From assembly GCA_019749805.1 (NCBI GenBank), contig JAIEPH010000078.1, forward strand, positions 20,251 through 84,250: DNA of 64,000 nucleotides. The letters run 5' to 3'. Both the position numbers and the translations under genes were made by a program. Positions within the stretch are counted from its first letter, which is position 1. Every line of letters begins with the position of its first letter. Of the stretch, positions 8,931 through 19,411 are shown one piece after another. Source of the stretch: Mycobacteriaceae bacterium (GTDB lineage Bacteria > Actinomycetota > Actinomycetes > Mycobacteriales > Mycobacteriaceae). The notes beneath the pieces are model-generated. The model saw nothing but the letters and a program-made list of their open reading frames with translations. It had not been told where the DNA came from and searched no databases.

Positions 8931-9898
8931 CCGTAGCTCCTGGGTCCAATGTCGCCGGCCATGCGGCTCCGGAAGGCCGAAAGCTGCTGCGTCTCGAGGT
9001 GCGCAATGCCGAGACGCCGATCGAGCGTAAGCCGCCGTGGATCAAGACCCGGGCCAAGATGGGCCCGGAGTACCAGAACCTCAAGGCGCTGGTCCGACGC
9101 GAGGGCTTGCACACCGTCTGCGAGGAGGCGGGCTGCCCCAACATCTTCGAATGCTGGGAGGACCGGGAGGCCACGTTCCTCATCGGCGGCGAGCAGTGCA
9201 CCCGGCGCTGCGACTTCTGCCAGATCGACACCGGCAAACCCGCCGAACTCGACCGTGACGAGCCGCGCCGCGTCGCCGAAAGTGTGCAGGCGATGGGACT
9301 GCGTTATTCGACGGTCACCGGGGTGGCCCGCGACGACCTTCCCGACGGCGGTGCCTGGCTGTACGCCGAGACCGTCCGCGCCATCAAGCAACTGAACCCG
9401 AACACGGGCGTTGAGTTGCTGATCCCCGATTTCAACGCCGATCCGCAACTGCTGGCCCAGGTGTTCGAGGCGCGGCCAGAAGTGTTGGCGCACAACGTCG
9501 AAACGGTGCCCCGCATCTTCAAACGGATCCGGCCGGGGTTCCGCTACGAACGCAGCCTGTCGGTGCTGACGGCGGCGCGCGCCGCCGGTCTGGTCACCAA
9601 GTCCAACCTGATACTCGGCATGGGCGAGACACCGGACGAGGTGCGCGCGGCATTGACCGATCTGCACGGCGCGGGCTGCGACCTCGTGACCATCACGCAG
9701 TACCTGCGACCGTCGGTGCGGCATCACCCCGTCGAGCGCTGGGTCAAGCCCGAGGAGTTCGTCGAACACGAGCGCTTCGCCACCGAGCTCGGCTTCGCCG
9801 GTGTCCTCGCCGGCCCGCTGGTGCGGTCGTCGTACCGAGCCGGACGCCTGTATGCACAGGCCGTCGCGGCTCGGCCTGCGGACCCAGTCGTATCCTGA
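8927..9898 (+). CDS. lipA: Lipoyl synthase (radical SAM)
   Basis: Inserts two sulfur atoms into octanoyl-E2. A radical SAM enzyme with two 4Fe-4S clusters: the auxiliary cluster motif is seen in CEEAGCPNIFEC and the radical SAM motif in CTRRCDFCQI. The C-terminal VRSSYRAG contains the conserved Ser-Ser of the family. The GTG at 8927 gives 323 residues and overlaps the lipB stop by the GTGA arrangement. Confidence 0.97.
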   Translation: MTVAPGSNVAGHAAPEGRKLLRLEVRNAETPIERKPPWIKTRAKMGPEYQNLKALVRREGLHTVCEEAGCPNIFECWEDREATFLIGGEQCTRRCDFCQIDTGKPAELDRDEPRRVAESVQAMGLRYSTVTGVARDDLPDGGAWLYAETVRAIKQLNPNTGVELLIPDFNADPQLLAQVFEARPEVLAHNVETVPRIFKRIRPGFRYERSLSVLTAARAAGLVTKSNLILGMGETPDEVRAALTDLHGAGCDLVTITQYLRPSVRHHPVERWVKPEEFVEHERFATELGFAGVLAGPLVRSSYRAGRLYAQAVAARPADPVVS

Positions 9899-9902
9899 AC
9901 AA

Positions 9903-10655
9903 ATGGCAAAACCCCGCAATACCGCCGCGAACAAGGCGGCCAAGGCCGAGGCCAAAGCGGCCCGGAAGGCAGCGTCCAAGCAGCGCCGTAGCCAGCTGTG
10001 GCAGGCCTTCCAGATTCAGCGCAAAGAGGACAAGCGGCTCCTGCCCTACATGATCGGCGCGTTCGTGCTGATCGTGGCGGCCTCGGTGGCCCTCGGGATC
10101 TTCGCCGGCGGGTTCACCACGTACCTGATGATTCCGCTGGGCGTGGTGCTTGGAGCGCTCGTCGCGTTCATCATCTTCGGCCGCCGGGCGCAGAAGTCGG
10201 TGTACCGCAAGGCCGAAGGGCAGACCGGTGCGGCGGCGTGGGCGCTGGACAATCTGCGCGGCAAGTGGCGGGTTACCCCCGGCGTCGCGGCCACCGGTCA
10301 TTTCGACGCGGTCCACCGGGTGATCGGACGTCCCGGCGTGATCTTCGTGGGTGAAGGTTCGGCGTCGCGGGTCAAGCCGCTGCTGGCTCAGGAGAAGAAA
10401 CGCACCGCGCGACTGGTGGGCGACGTCCCGATCTACGACATCGTGATCGGCAACGGCGAGGACGAGGTTCCGCTCGCCAAGCTCGAACGCCACCTCAACA
10501 AGCTGCCCGCGAACATCACCGTCAAGCAGATGGACTCACTGGAGTCGCGGCTGGCGGCGCTCGGCACCAAGATCGGACCCGCCGCGATGCCGAAGGGCCC
10601 GCTGCCGGCACAGGCCAAGATGCGCGGCGTGCAACGCACTGTCCGAAGGAAGTGA
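9903..10655 (+). CDS. DUF4191 membrane protein (Rv2219-like)
   Basis: Conserved actinobacterial membrane protein of 250 residues. The first 45 residues are highly basic and Ala-rich (MAKPRNTAANKAAKAEAKAA), followed by two hydrophobic segments (about 50-70 and 75-97), then a soluble domain ending in a basic tail. The function is not known. It is always found next to lipA in mycobacteria as far as I recall. The gene begins 4 bp after lipA, so it is likely in the same operon. Confidence 0.88.
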   Translation: MAKPRNTAANKAAKAEAKAARKAASKQRRSQLWQAFQIQRKEDKRLLPYMIGAFVLIVAASVALGIFAGGFTTYLMIPLGVVLGALVAFIIFGRRAQKSVYRKAEGQTGAAAWALDNLRGKWRVTPGVAATGHFDAVHRVIGRPGVIFVGEGSASRVKPLLAQEKKRTARLVGDVPIYDIVIGNGEDEVPLAKLERHLNKLPANITVKQMDSLESRLAALGTKIGPAAMPKGPLPAQAKMRGVQRTVRRK

Positions 10656-10671
10656 CACCGGTCCCGGGGGC

Positions 10672-10797
10672 AATCAGGCGGTGCACGCCAACACCCTCGG
10701 TGCCGCCTACCAGATCCGGTTGGACGCCTTGGTGGGCTCGCTGGAGGTAGGCAAGCTCGCAGACTTGATCGTGCTCGACAAGAACATCAGCGTTTGA
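10672..10797 (+). pseudogene. 3-prime remnant of an amidohydrolase gene
   Basis: This stretch translates to about 41 residues that match the extreme C-terminus of YtcJ-type metal-dependent amidohydrolases: AVHANTLGAAYQIRLDALVG, then SLEVGKLADLIVLDKN, then a stop at 10795-10797. There is no start codon, no signal for expression and no remaining metal-binding domain. The rest of the gene (normally more than 500 residues) is absent, since DUF4191 ends directly upstream. It also overlaps the end of the RDD gene on the other strand by 11 bp. Most likely the scar of a deleted accessory gene. Confidence 0.78.
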
Positions 10798-11269
10798 CGA
10801 CCGCCGTGCCCGTGAAGCGGTCCTGGTAGCCGCGCAGATCGCTGTCGGTGAACAGCGCCGGGATGACGAAGAACACCAGGATCCCGCGTACTGTCGCGCG
10901 GCCGAGGCCGACGTGAATCCGATTGTCGATGGAGGCCACCCGCACGCCGAGTGCCAGCTGTCCCGGTGTGAAGCCGAACAGGCGCACGGAGACGATGCCG
11001 AGCACGACCCAGACCACGGCGATAGAGGTGGATCCCAGCGGGGTGTAGAGGAAGGTCTGCTGGTTCATCAGACCGAGCGCGACAAGAAGCCCGACTAGTC
11101 CGTAGGCGATGAACCAGTCGATCAGCAGCGCGGCGATGCGCCTACCGAACCCGGCAATCGAACCGGGGCCGAATTCGGGCAAACCGAGGCGCTGACCGGG
11201 ATATTCGTTGAGTCCTGATTCGCTGCCCGGTTCGGACCCCGACAGCCAGGACCCCAATGCGCGGACCAT
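10787..11269 (-). CDS. RDD family membrane protein (Rv2219A-like)
   Basis: A 160-residue membrane protein with an RDD domain. The N-terminal 40 residues are soluble and Gly/Ser-rich, then GFGRRIAALLIDWFIAYGLV starts the first membrane segment with the Arg and Asp that name the family. Two further hydrophobic segments follow (about 80-100 and 125-142). RDD proteins are membrane proteins of mostly unknown function, some linked to ion transport. The GTG or ATG at the 11269 end lies 118 bp from glnA1, on the opposite strand. Confidence 0.86.
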   Translation of the reverse strand: MVRALGSWLSGSEPGSESGLNEYPGQRLGLPEFGPGSIAGFGRRIAALLIDWFIAYGLVGLLVALGLMNQQTFLYTPLGSTSIAVVWVVLGIVSVRLFGFTPGQLALGVRVASIDNRIHVGLGRATVRGILVFFVIPALFTDSDLRGYQDRFTGTAVVKR

Positions 11270-11297
11270 ACTGTCAGGATATGCGCTGCGGCATTGC

Positions 11298-11313
11298 GTA
11301 ACTTCCGCGCAAC
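11298..11313 (+). promoter_or_regulatory. GlnR-binding box upstream of glnA1
   Basis: GTAAC, six bases, GCAAC. This matches the actinobacterial GlnR consensus (GNAAC, six bases, GNAAC) known from Streptomyces and mycobacteria. It ends just before a TTGACG -35-like hexamer at 11320-11325, which is where an activator would bind. A further GCAAC half site occurs at 11331-11335. It predicts nitrogen-dependent control of glnA1. Confidence 0.72.
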
Positions 11314-11319
11314 ATGCAC

Positions 11320-11349
11320 TTGACGGCGGTGCAACATCGTGTCCATAGC
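11320..11349 (+). promoter_or_regulatory. Putative glnA1 promoter
   Basis: TTGACG at 11320-11325 resembles a -35 element, and CATAGC at 11344-11349, 18 bases later, is a weak -10 candidate. Transcription would give a leader of roughly 30 nt ending with the strong Shine-Dalgarno AAGGAGA at about 11375 and the GTG at 11388. The weak -10 fits a promoter that depends on an activator such as GlnR. Confidence 0.5.
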
Positions 11350-11387
11350 GTCAACGCGCGGGTTACCAGATATAAGGAGAGTTCTCA

Positions 11388-12824
<1,437 letters not shown>

Positions 12825-12841
12825 GTAACGAGCTCTGACGA

Positions 12842-12873
12842 AAGGGCCGGTGGCGTTTGCGCCGCCGGCCCTT
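12842..12873 (+). terminator. Hairpin terminator after glnA1
   Basis: A 14-bp stem with one G-T type mismatch: AAGGGCCGGTGGCG (12842-12855), loop TTTG, CGCCGCCGGCCCTT (12860-12873). It starts 17 bp after the glnA1 stop. There is no U tract, which is normal for mycobacterial intrinsic terminators. Confidence 0.8.
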
Positions 12874-12924
12874 CGGGCATTCTGCTGTGAAATTTTTGTC
12901 CGTCCTGCCGTAGGGTTGCAGCAC

Positions 12925-13464
12925 ATGACGACCAATCTGGACGCACGCCTCGCCAGCTACTCCTCCCCGTTCCTGAGCATCTTCCGCATCGTCTTCGGCC
13001 TGCTGTTCACGATGCACGGCACACAGAAACTGTTCGACTGGCCGATCGCTGCGCCTGCGCCGATAGAAGCGGGCTCCTTCCCGTACTGGTGGGCCGGACT
13101 CATCGAATTGGTCCTGGGCATCCTGATCACCCTTGGGCTGTTCACCCGGATCGCGGCGTTCATCGCCTCTGGCGAGATGGCATTCGCATACTTCTATGCG
13201 CACTGGCCCATCCTCAAGGGTGATGCGACTCAGCCGTTCTGGCCGATCGCCAATGGCGGTGAACTGGCCGTCCTGTATTGCTTCGCGTTCCTGCTGCTCG
13301 CCGGTATGGGTGCGGGCGTGTGGTCGGCCGACAGCCGCCGCCGCACCCGCACGGGAGGCGCGGCGCCGGGCCGTGTGGTGACCGGAACCGCCGCGCCGGC
13401 AGGCTATGCGACCGGACAGCCCGTCCGTCGGGGCGGCCTGCTGAGTAGGTTCCGCCGCCGCTAG
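12925..13464 (+). CDS. DoxX family membrane protein
   Basis: A 179-residue integral membrane protein. Four hydrophobic helices are visible (about residues 15-37, 55-80, 83-105 and 118-137), with the DoxX landmarks RIVFGLLFTMHGTQKLF and PYWWAGLIELVLGILI. The C-terminal 40 residues are basic and Gly/Arg-rich, probably cytoplasmic. DoxX proteins in mycobacteria have been tied to membrane redox homeostasis with SodA and SseA; whether this copy belongs there is not shown by its context. ATG at 12925, since the upstream in-frame residues fall inside the glnA1 terminator. It overlaps the convergent LLM gene by 4 bp. Confidence 0.85.
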   Translation: MTTNLDARLASYSSPFLSIFRIVFGLLFTMHGTQKLFDWPIAAPAPIEAGSFPYWWAGLIELVLGILITLGLFTRIAAFIASGEMAFAYFYAHWPILKGDATQPFWPIANGGELAVLYCFAFLLLAGMGAGVWSADSRRRTRTGGAAPGRVVTGTAAPAGYATGQPVRRGGLLSRFRRR

Positions 13465-14318
13465 TCCAGCGCCATGTCCTTGCGGAACTTGCGCATACCG
13501 TCGATCTTCTCGTCGAGGGTGGCCAGCGGTCCCGAGTAGAACATCCACGGCATCGTGATGATGCCGTCGATTCCGCCCGCCTTCGCGCGGTCGTAGTGCT
13601 CGGGGGTGAACGCGTCGGTCAGCGGCGTGATCACGACGAAGTCGTCCATCGACAGGCCCTGCGCGACCCGCATTTCGCGTAGCTTTTCCACTCGTATCAG
13701 CGCCTGATCGGTGCTGATCAGGTCGCCGATCCAGCCGTCGTGTTTCGCGGCGCGACGCAGTGCAATGTCGGAGAGACCGCCGACGTAGATCGGAATGGGC
13801 GGTGGCGTCGGCTCCATCTCCAACCGCGGGGTCTGGTAGAACTCGCCGTCGAACTCGGTCCAGCCCGGCTTCCAGAGCTCCTTCATCAGCGCCAGCATCT
13901 CGTCGGTGCGCTTACCGCGACGGGCGAACTGCCGCCCCATCAGGGTGAACTCTTCCTCGCACCAGCCGACCCCGATACCGAGTTCCAACCGCCCGCCGGC
14001 CAACAATGCCGACGTGCCAATCGATTTCGCCGCCGAGTACGGGTCACGCATCGCGGGCAAGTAGACGGTCGTGACGAACCGCAGCCGCGTCGTCACCATG
14101 GCGAGGGCGCCGATCAGCACCCAGGGGTCCGGCCAGTCGGTGAAGGCTTCCCACCGCCGCTTGCCGTCCTTGGTATACGGATACGGCGTCGTCAGCGTCT
14201 CGAGGTTGATCACATGGTCCGGGATGCCCAGACCGTCGTAGCCGAGATCATCCGCGGCCTTGGCGATCTCGACGACTTCCCGGGTGTCCAGGAAGGCAGC
14301 GCTCACATAGATCTTCAT
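13461..14318 (-). CDS. LLM-class F420-dependent oxidoreductase
   Basis: A 285-residue TIM-barrel flavin/F420 oxidoreductase of the luciferase-like family. Key segments are the N-terminal GYDGLGIPDHV, then LRFVTTVYLPAMRDP, then GRLELGIGVGWCEEEF and the YVGGLSDIALRRAA region. Mycobacteria use F420 with many such enzymes; the substrate cannot be told from sequence. Its start overlaps the stop of the thioesterase gene by 4 bp (ATGA), so the two are translationally coupled. Confidence 0.88.
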   Translation of the reverse strand: MKIYVSAAFLDTREVVEIAKAADDLGYDGLGIPDHVINLETLTTPYPYTKDGKRRWEAFTDWPDPWVLIGALAMVTTRLRFVTTVYLPAMRDPYSAAKSIGTSALLAGGRLELGIGVGWCEEEFTLMGRQFARRGKRTDEMLALMKELWKPGWTEFDGEFYQTPRLEMEPTPPPIPIYVGGLSDIALRRAAKHDGWIGDLISTDQALIRVEKLREMRVAQGLSMDDFVVITPLTDAFTPEHYDRAKAGGIDGIITMPWMFYSGPLATLDEKIDGMRKFRKDMALD

Positions 14319-14950
14319 CCGGCGTCACGCGCCCACGCCGGGCGAATGAACACGCCTTCCGCCTCGACCGTCGGGCCGTCGGCATCCTTCAAATAGCCTC
14401 GGGCGAAAGTCTTCACACCCTCGGACCGCTCTACAAAAGCCTCCGCGCGCAGCGGCCCCAGCGGCGTGCCACGCAAATAGCGCAGTGAGATCGTGCCGGT
14501 GAACTTCGGCTGCGTCAGCCCATCGCTGGCCGCCTCGCCGAGCAGGTGGTCGAGCACCAGGGCGCAGATGCCACCGTGCACCCATCCCGGTGGCCCCTCG
14601 TAGGCGCCGCTGAGGGTGAATTCGCTCCAGCACTGTCCATCGTCCTCGTGGTGGATGATCATCGGTGGCGCGATCGCATTCCGCAGTCCCACAGCGGGAT
14701 TGGCCCACGCCAGTGGCCGCCCGGTGGCCTCGTGCCGCAGCGTCGACGTGACGGCGCGCTGCTTGCTCTCGAGCAGCGCGGTCAACGCGTCGATCTTGTC
14801 CTGAGCGTCGCGCACGGTGTCCTCGTCGACCTCGGTATGCAGGCCGGCGTCGATGAGCCTGCGCAGCGATTCGGTCAGCGGTCCGTACAGCGCGCGTTGG
14901 CGCTCGTACTCCGCATCGCTGATCACGTCGAACCCGAAGTCCATACTCAC
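14315..14950 (-). CDS. PaaI-like hotdog thioesterase
   Basis: A 211-residue protein. The C-terminal 120 residues form a hotdog-fold thioesterase with the motif GPPGWVHGGICALVLDHLLG, in which HGG and the Asp are the usual active-site elements. The N-terminal 75 residues are helical (AEYERQRALYGPLTESLRR) and typical of actinobacterial members. It presumably hydrolyses an acyl-CoA. The start may be the ATG at 14950 or at 14944. It forms an operon with the LLM oxidoreductase, and glnE ends 12 bp upstream, so glnE, thioesterase and LLM gene may be transcribed together. Confidence 0.85.
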   Translation of the reverse strand: MSMDFGFDVISDAEYERQRALYGPLTESLRRLIDAGLHTEVDEDTVRDAQDKIDALTALLESKQRAVTSTLRHEATGRPLAWANPAVGLRNAIAPPMIIHHEDDGQCWSEFTLSGAYEGPPGWVHGGICALVLDHLLGEAASDGLTQPKFTGTISLRYLRGTPLGPLRAEAFVERSEGVKTFARGYLKDADGPTVEAEGVFIRPAWARDAG

Positions 14951-14962
14951 TCGCTGTACCTT

Positions 14963-17926
14963 CTACTCACCGAAGACCTTTCGTACCACCGCTTTTGCCC
15001 TACGCGTGACACGTAGGTAATTGTCGAGGAACTCGCCGCCGTCGTCGCTCTCCCAGCCGGCCGCGAGCGCCACCGCATTGAGCTGACGTCCCGGCCCCGG
15101 AAGCTGATCGGTCGCCTTCCCGCGCACCAAAACCAGCGCATTGCGCGCCCGCGTCGCGGTCAGCCATGCCTGCCGAAGCAGTTCGACATCGCCCTCGGCG
15201 ATCAACTCGGCCGCGCCGATCGCATTGAGGGCCTCGAGCGTCGAAGTGCAGTGCAGGGCAGGAACTTTGTGCGCATGCCGCAGCTGTATCAGCTGCACTG
15301 TCCACTCGATATCGGCGAGTCCGCCGCGGCCGAGCTTGGTGTGCGTATTCGGGTCGGCGCCGCGCGGCAGCCGTTCGGCATCGACGCGCGCCTTGATGCG
15401 CCGAATCTCCTGGACCGCCTGCTGCGAGACACCGCCCGCGGGATACCGCGTCTTGTCGATCATCAACAGGAAGCGCTCCCCCAGGTCGGGATCGCCGGCC
15501 ACCCGGTGCGCGCGCAGCAGCGCCTGCACCTCCCACGTCTGCGCGTACTTCTCGTAGTACGCCTCATAGGAGGCAAGCGTTCTCACCAACGGACCGCTGC
15601 GGCCCTCGGGCCGCAGGTTGGCGTCGACCTCCAACGGCGGATCCGCGGACGGCGTGCCGAGCAGCGATCGCACCTTCTCTGCCACCGACACCGACCACTT
15701 GACCGCGACCGACTCCTCGAAGTCCGCGTTCGGTTCACACACGAACATCACGTCGGCGTCCGACCCGTAACCCAATTCGGCGCCACCGAGACGGCCCATT
15801 CCGATCACGGCGATACGCGCGGGCGCACCGTCCTCACCCGTGTTGTCCCGGATCACCGCCTCCAGCGCGGCCTGCAGTACGGCCACCCACACCGACGTCA
15901 GCGCCTGGCACACATCGGTCACCTCGAGCATCCCCAGCAGGTCGGCCGACGCGATGCGGGCCAGCTCGCGCCTGCGCAGGGTGCGCGCCGCGGCGATCGC
16001 GCGCACCGGGTCGGCATGGCGCCCCGCCGAGGCGACAAGCGCTCGGCCGACGGCTTCAGGCTCGACGTCGCACAGCTTGGGGCCGTTAGGGCCGTCGGCA
16101 TAGAGCTGGATGACCTCAGGGGCCCTCATCAGCAGTTCGGGCACATACGCCGAGGTGCCGAGCACGTGCATCAGCCGCTTGGCCACCGCACCCTCGTCGC
16201 GAAGTGTCGACAGGTACCACCGCTCGTCGGACAGTGACTCACTGATCCGCCGATACGACAGCAGACCGGCGTCGGGGTCGGGCGTATCCGAGAGCCAGTC
16301 CAGCAGGGTCGGCAACAACACCCGCTGCACCTGTCCGCGGCGGCCGCCCTCGCCCGTCAGCGCCCTCAGATGAGTCAGCGCGCTCTGCGGCCCCTCATAG
16401 CCGAGCGCGGCCAGCTGACGCTCGGCGGCGTCGGCACTGAGTCCCTCCGGAATCCCGAAGGCGCCAACCGATTCCAGCAGCGGCTGATAGAAGAGCTTGG
16501 CGTGCAGACGCGATACCCGCATGTTCTGCCGCTTCAGCTCTTCGCGCAGCACGCCGAGAGCATCGTGGGTGCCGTCGGGGCGGATGTGTGCGGCCCTCGC
16601 CAGCCAGCGCAGCGTCTCGTCGTCGTCATCCTCGGGGAGCACGTGCGTGCGCTTGAGCCGTTGTAGCTGCAACCGGTGTTCGAGCAGCCGCAGGAACTCG
16701 TATGACGCCGTCAGGTTCGCTGTGTCGTCGCGGCCGATGTAGCCACCGTTGCCGAGCGCGGCCAGCGCGTTGACCGTCGACGCCACATGCAGCGATTCGT
16801 CGTTGCGGCCGTGCACCAGCTGCAGCAGCTGGACCGCGAACTCGACGTCACGCAGCCCGCCGGGCCCGAGTTTGATCTCGCGGGTGCGCATGCCCGCGGG
16901 CACGTTGTCGATGACGCGACGACGCATCGCCTGCACCTCGGGAACGAAGTCCTCCCGTTCGCATGCCGTCCACACCATCGGCATCAAAGCTTCGATGTAC
17001 TGCTTTCCGAGTTCGGCGTCACCGACGGCGGGCCGCGCCTTCATCAATGCCTGGAACTCCCACGTCTTGGCCCAGCGCTGGTAGTAGGCGACATGGGAGT
17101 CGAGCGTGCGGACCAACTGGCCGCGTTTTCCCTCGGGACGCAGCGCGGCGTCCACTTCGAAGAACGCGTCGCCTGCGAAGCGCATCATCTCGCCGGCCAC
17201 CCGGGTCGCGATCGGAAGTTCGGACTCGGCCGCTCCCCCAACTACAAAGATCACGTCGACGTCGCTGACGTAGTTCAGCTCGCGCGCACCGCACTTGCCC
17301 ATCGCGATTACGGCCAACCGTGGCATCTCGCCGCCCACCGACTTGTGCGCAACGGTCAGCGCTGCGCCGAGCGCCGCGTCGGCAAGGTCGGACAGATGCT
17401 CGCCGACCGTCGTGAACGGCAGGACGGCTTCGTTTTCCACGGTCGAAGCCAGGTCCAGACCCGAAAGCACCAGCAGCCGGTCGCGGTACAGGCTCTGCAG
17501 CGGTTGCAGCGCATCCCTTGCATCCGTTGCCTTTTCGGCGAGATCGCGGAAGGTTGTGCGCAACTCCTCGGCCGTCGGCAACGTCACCCGTCCGGCCAAC
17601 AGCTTCCAGCTCTCGGGGTGGGCGACAAGGTGGTCGCCGAGCGCCAGCGACGACCCGAGCACGCTGAACAGCCGTCCGCGCAGACCGCGGTCGGTCAGCA
17701 GTTGCTGATTGAGTTCGCTCCAGCCGTCACCCAATGCGTCGACCAACCGGACCATCGCGGCGAGCGCGGTGTCGGCATCCGGCGCGCGCGACAACGACCA
17801 CAACAACTCGACGTAAGAATCGGTGTTCCAACCCAGCCGGTCGAGGTCGGCGGGCGCGGAGGGTTCGACCAGCCCAAGGCGTCCCACGCTGGGCAGCTTC
17901 GGTCGCTGCGTCGCAGGTTTGGCCAC
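14963..17926 (-). CDS. glnE: Bifunctional glutamine synthetase adenylyltransferase/deadenylase
   Basis: Adds and removes AMP on the adenylylation-loop Tyr of GlnA1. The protein has 987 residues with two nucleotidyltransferase domains. The N-terminal (deadenylylase) domain shows ELNYVSDVDVIFV and the C-terminal (adenylylase) domain shows AELGYGSDADVMFV; each has the G-S/D-x-D metal motif. Each half is followed by a helical GlnD-PII-type domain. glnE is essential in M. tuberculosis because it restrains GS activity. It is on the strand opposite to glnA1 and 45 bp downstream of glnA2. Confidence 0.97.
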   Translation of the reverse strand: MAKPATQRPKLPSVGRLGLVEPSAPADLDRLGWNTDSYVELLWSLSRAPDADTALAAMVRLVDALGDGWSELNQQLLTDRGLRGRLFSVLGSSLALGDHLVAHPESWKLLAGRVTLPTAEELRTTFRDLAEKATDARDALQPLQSLYRDRLLVLSGLDLASTVENEAVLPFTTVGEHLSDLADAALGAALTVAHKSVGGEMPRLAVIAMGKCGARELNYVSDVDVIFVVGGAAESELPIATRVAGEMMRFAGDAFFEVDAALRPEGKRGQLVRTLDSHVAYYQRWAKTWEFQALMKARPAVGDAELGKQYIEALMPMVWTACEREDFVPEVQAMRRRVIDNVPAGMRTREIKLGPGGLRDVEFAVQLLQLVHGRNDESLHVASTVNALAALGNGGYIGRDDTANLTASYEFLRLLEHRLQLQRLKRTHVLPEDDDDETLRWLARAAHIRPDGTHDALGVLREELKRQNMRVSRLHAKLFYQPLLESVGAFGIPEGLSADAAERQLAALGYEGPQSALTHLRALTGEGGRRGQVQRVLLPTLLDWLSDTPDPDAGLLSYRRISESLSDERWYLSTLRDEGAVAKRLMHVLGTSAYVPELLMRAPEVIQLYADGPNGPKLCDVEPEAVGRALVASAGRHADPVRAIAAARTLRRRELARIASADLLGMLEVTDVCQALTSVWVAVLQAALEAVIRDNTGEDGAPARIAVIGMGRLGGAELGYGSDADVMFVCEPNADFEESVAVKWSVSVAEKVRSLLGTPSADPPLEVDANLRPEGRSGPLVRTLASYEAYYEKYAQTWEVQALLRAHRVAGDPDLGERFLLMIDKTRYPAGGVSQQAVQEIRRIKARVDAERLPRGADPNTHTKLGRGGLADIEWTVQLIQLRHAHKVPALHCTSTLEALNAIGAAELIAEGDVELLRQAWLTATRARNALVLVRGKATDQLPGPGRQLNAVALAAGWESDDGGEFLDNYLRVTRRAKAVVRKVFGE

Positions 17927-17971
17927 GGCTCGACGTTAGCGCACCAGCTGCAGGGGCTGGATTACAGACGG

Positions 17972-19312
17972 CTACAGCGACAAGTAGGTCTTGAGCTCGA
18001 ACGGCGTGACGTGGCTGCGGTAGTTCTCCCACTCGGCGCGCTTGTTGCGCAGGAAGTAGTCGAACACGTGCTCCCCCAACGCTTCTGCGACGAGTTCGGA
18101 GCTCTCCATCTCGGTCAGCGCCACACCGAGGCTGCCCGGCAGCTCTTTGTATCCCATCGCGCGGCGTTCCTCGGGGGTGAGATTCCAGACGTTGTCCTCG
18201 GCCTGGGGGCCCAGCACGTAGTTTTTCTCGATGCCACGCAGCCCCGCGGCGAGCAGGACGGCGAAGGTCAGATACGGGTTGCACGCCGAGTCTGGGCTGC
18301 GCACCTCGACGCGTCGCGACGATGCCTTGCGCGGTGTGTACATCGGGACCCGCACGAGCGCCGAGCGGTTGGCCGCTCCCCAACTCGCCGCGGTCGGCGC
18401 CTCGCCGCCGTGGACGAGCCGTTTGTAGGAGTTCACCCACTGATTGGTGACGGCGCTGATCTCGTTGGCGTGTTCGAGGATGCCCGCGATGAACGACTTG
18501 GCGACATCGGAAAGTTGCAACACGTCATCGGGGCTGTGGAAGGCGTTGTTCTCGCCCTCGAACAAGCTCATGTGGGTGTGCATCGCCGAGCCGGGGTGTT
18601 CGGAGTAGGGCTTGGGCATGAACGTGGCCCGCACACCGTCGCCGAGCGCGACCTCCTTGACGACGTATCGGAACGTCATCACGTTGTCGGCCATCGACAA
18701 CGCATCGGCGTAACGCAGGTCGATCTCCTGCTGGCCCGGGGCACCCTCGTGGTGGCTGAACTCCACCGAGATGCCCATCTGCTCGAGTGCGTCGATGGCG
18801 TGGCGGCGGAAATTCGGGGCGGCGTCGTGCACGGCCTGGTCGAAGTAGCCGCCGTTGTCGGCGGGGACCGGCACGGTGCCGTCGTACTCACCCGGCTTGA
18901 GGAGGAAGAACTCGATCTCGGGGTGCACGTAGCACGAGAAGCCGAGGTCGCTGGCCTTGGACAGCTGGCGGCGCAGCACGTGGCGGGAGTCCGCCCACGA
19001 CGGCGAACCGTCGGGCATCGTGATGTCGCAGAACATGCGCGCCGAGTGGTGGTCGCCCGCACTGGACGTCCACGGCAGCACCTGGAACGTGGACGGATCG
19101 GGCCGCGCCACCATGTCGGCCTCGGAGACCCGGGCGAAGCCCTCGATCGCCGAACCGTCGAAGCCGATGCCCTCCTCGAACGCGCCTTCGAGTTCGGCGG
19201 GCGCGATGGCGACGGATTTGAGGTATCCGAGCACATCGGTGAACCACAACCGGACGAAGCGGATATCGCGTTCTTCCAGCGTGCGCAGCACGAATTCCTT
19301 CTGCCGGTCCAT
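17972..19312 (-). CDS. glnA2: Glutamine synthetase GlnA2
   Basis: Second GSI of mycobacteria, 446 residues, close to the M. tuberculosis Rv2222c protein in sequence as I recall it. It has FDGSAIEGFARV, HPEIEFFLL, the HHEGAPGQQEIDL and MHTHMSLF metal/ATP segments, and VRVPMYTPRKASSRRVEVRS. It lacks the LYELPP-type adenylylation loop of GlnA1, so it should escape GlnE control (GSI-alpha type). Roles in poly-glutamate/glutamine or polyamine metabolism have been proposed for such paralogues, without proof here. ATG at 19312. Confidence 0.95.
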   Translation of the reverse strand: MDRQKEFVLRTLEERDIRFVRLWFTDVLGYLKSVAIAPAELEGAFEEGIGFDGSAIEGFARVSEADMVARPDPSTFQVLPWTSSAGDHHSARMFCDITMPDGSPSWADSRHVLRRQLSKASDLGFSCYVHPEIEFFLLKPGEYDGTVPVPADNGGYFDQAVHDAAPNFRRHAIDALEQMGISVEFSHHEGAPGQQEIDLRYADALSMADNVMTFRYVVKEVALGDGVRATFMPKPYSEHPGSAMHTHMSLFEGENNAFHSPDDVLQLSDVAKSFIAGILEHANEISAVTNQWVNSYKRLVHGGEAPTAASWGAANRSALVRVPMYTPRKASSRRVEVRSPDSACNPYLTFAVLLAAGLRGIEKNYVLGPQAEDNVWNLTPEERRAMGYKELPGSLGVALTEMESSELVAEALGEHVFDYFLRNKRAEWENYRSHVTPFELKTYLSL

Positions 19313-19334
19313 GTTCGCAGGGTATGCACCGGCT

Positions 19335-19350
19335 GTTAAATCTGTGTTAC
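19335..19350 (-). promoter_or_regulatory. Possible GlnR-like site upstream of glnA2
   Basis: On the minus strand: GTAAC, six bases, TTAAC. One half site fits the GlnR consensus exactly and the other has T instead of G. It lies only 23 bp upstream of the glnA2 ATG, so as an activator site it would be oddly close; a repressor role or a chance match is possible. Confidence 0.3.
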
Positions 19351-19411
19351 GGCGATGAGTGCTTGCGCGAAGAGCAGGTAAATCGGTGGCTTCGATCAGC
19401 AGTGCGTGCAG

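Noticed and set aside
16787..19339. Plus-strand frame of 850 codons opposite glnE and glnA2
   Set aside because: Low-complexity Arg/His/Gln-rich translation with no recognisable domain; it is a shadow of glnE and glnA2.
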